Shown: in pieces, positions 25,197 through 25,293 of the stretch
How the letters are laid out: each line of letters starts with the position of its first letter
How positions within the stretch are numbered: position 1 is the stretch's first letter
Source: Streptomyces novaecaesareae
GTDB lineage: Bacteria; Actinomycetota; Actinomycetes; Streptomycetales; Streptomycetaceae
Direction: 5' to 3'
NCBI RefSeq assembly: GCF_000716875.1
Contig: NZ_JNWQ01000094.1
Location: forward strand, 1 to 25,293
Length of the DNA stretch: 25,293 nt
Notes under the pieces: generated by a model
Database searches by the model: none
Told to the model about the DNA's origin: nothing
The model's input: the letters and a program-made list of their open reading frames with translations, nothing else
Position numbers and translations under genes: made by a program

Positions 25197-25207
25197 GGCT
25201 TCCTCTC

Positions 25208-25247
25208 GGTGGGTCGGGCCGCGAGCGGTGGTGGGTCGGGCCGCGAG
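25208..25247. repeat. Two 18-bp direct repeats upstream of the dienelactone hydrolase gene
   Basis: GGTGGGTCGGGCCGCGAG occurs at 25208-25225 and 25230-25247, period 22. The position, 12-51 bases before the start codon on the minus strand, is the leader or promoter of the hydrolase-MFS operon. The rest of the window end (25248-25293) is G-rich, with no gene seen. Confidence 0.65.
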
Positions 25248-25293
25248 TGGCGGGGGATCGATGGGGCGTGCGGCGGGGGCCGGTGGGGGGGGG

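Overview
The window is very GC-rich actinobacterial DNA. Third codon positions are almost all G or C, GTG starts are frequent, and GGAGG-type ribosome sites are common. Gene content and order point to Streptomyces, Kitasatospora or a close relative. It looks like ordinary chromosome: I see no insertion sequence, phage gene, CRISPR array or tRNA.

Positions 1-140 hold the 3' end of a 5S rRNA and the terminator of its rRNA operon. From 190 to 9679 runs, on the plus strand, a gene block conserved across actinobacteria (from memory, the pgsA2-Rv1823-Rv1824-Rv1825-gcvH-garA-Rv1828-Rv1829-Rv1830 region of Mycobacterium tuberculosis). In order it holds a CDP-alcohol phosphatidyltransferase (cardiolipin synthase type), a mannose-1-phosphate guanylyltransferase fused to a degenerate phosphomannomutase domain, a DUF881-Sbp-DUF881 membrane trio, a GarA/OdhI FHA protein with an extra zinc ribbon, an FtsR-type MerR regulator, a DUF151 bifunctional-nuclease protein, and a second MerR regulator. 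The gcvH gene found between the second DUF881 gene and garA in mycobacteria is absent; a 226-bp gap sits there. The cluster joins envelope lipid and glycan precursors, a likely divisome-linked membrane complex, and control of 2-oxoglutarate/glutamate metabolism.

From 9773 to 14920 lie genes inserted before gcvP: a SanA/DUF218 membrane protein, the Y-family DNA polymerase DinB with a C-terminal extension, a 14-TM DHA2-type drug exporter on the minus strand with an operator-like palindrome on its promoter, and a PRC-barrel/DUF2382 protein. At 15143-15385 a tandem glycine riboswitch precedes gcvP (15486-18386), which ends at a strong palindromic terminator.

The right part is less conserved: a 63-residue DUF5999-type protein, an unrecognised 190-residue protein, a GCS2-type glutamate-cysteine ligase family protein with a repeated 3' end, a CPBP-family membrane protein with an altered EExxxR motif, and a minus-strand set (dienelactone hydrolase, MFS exporter, HAD phosphatase-like protein).

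The most interesting points are the possible two translation starts of the zinc-ribbon GarA, the apparently dead mutase domain on the guanylyltransferase, the exporter operator with no regulator beside it, the riboswitch platform that could mask the gcvP ribosome site, and the frameshifted repeat at the end of the ligase gene.
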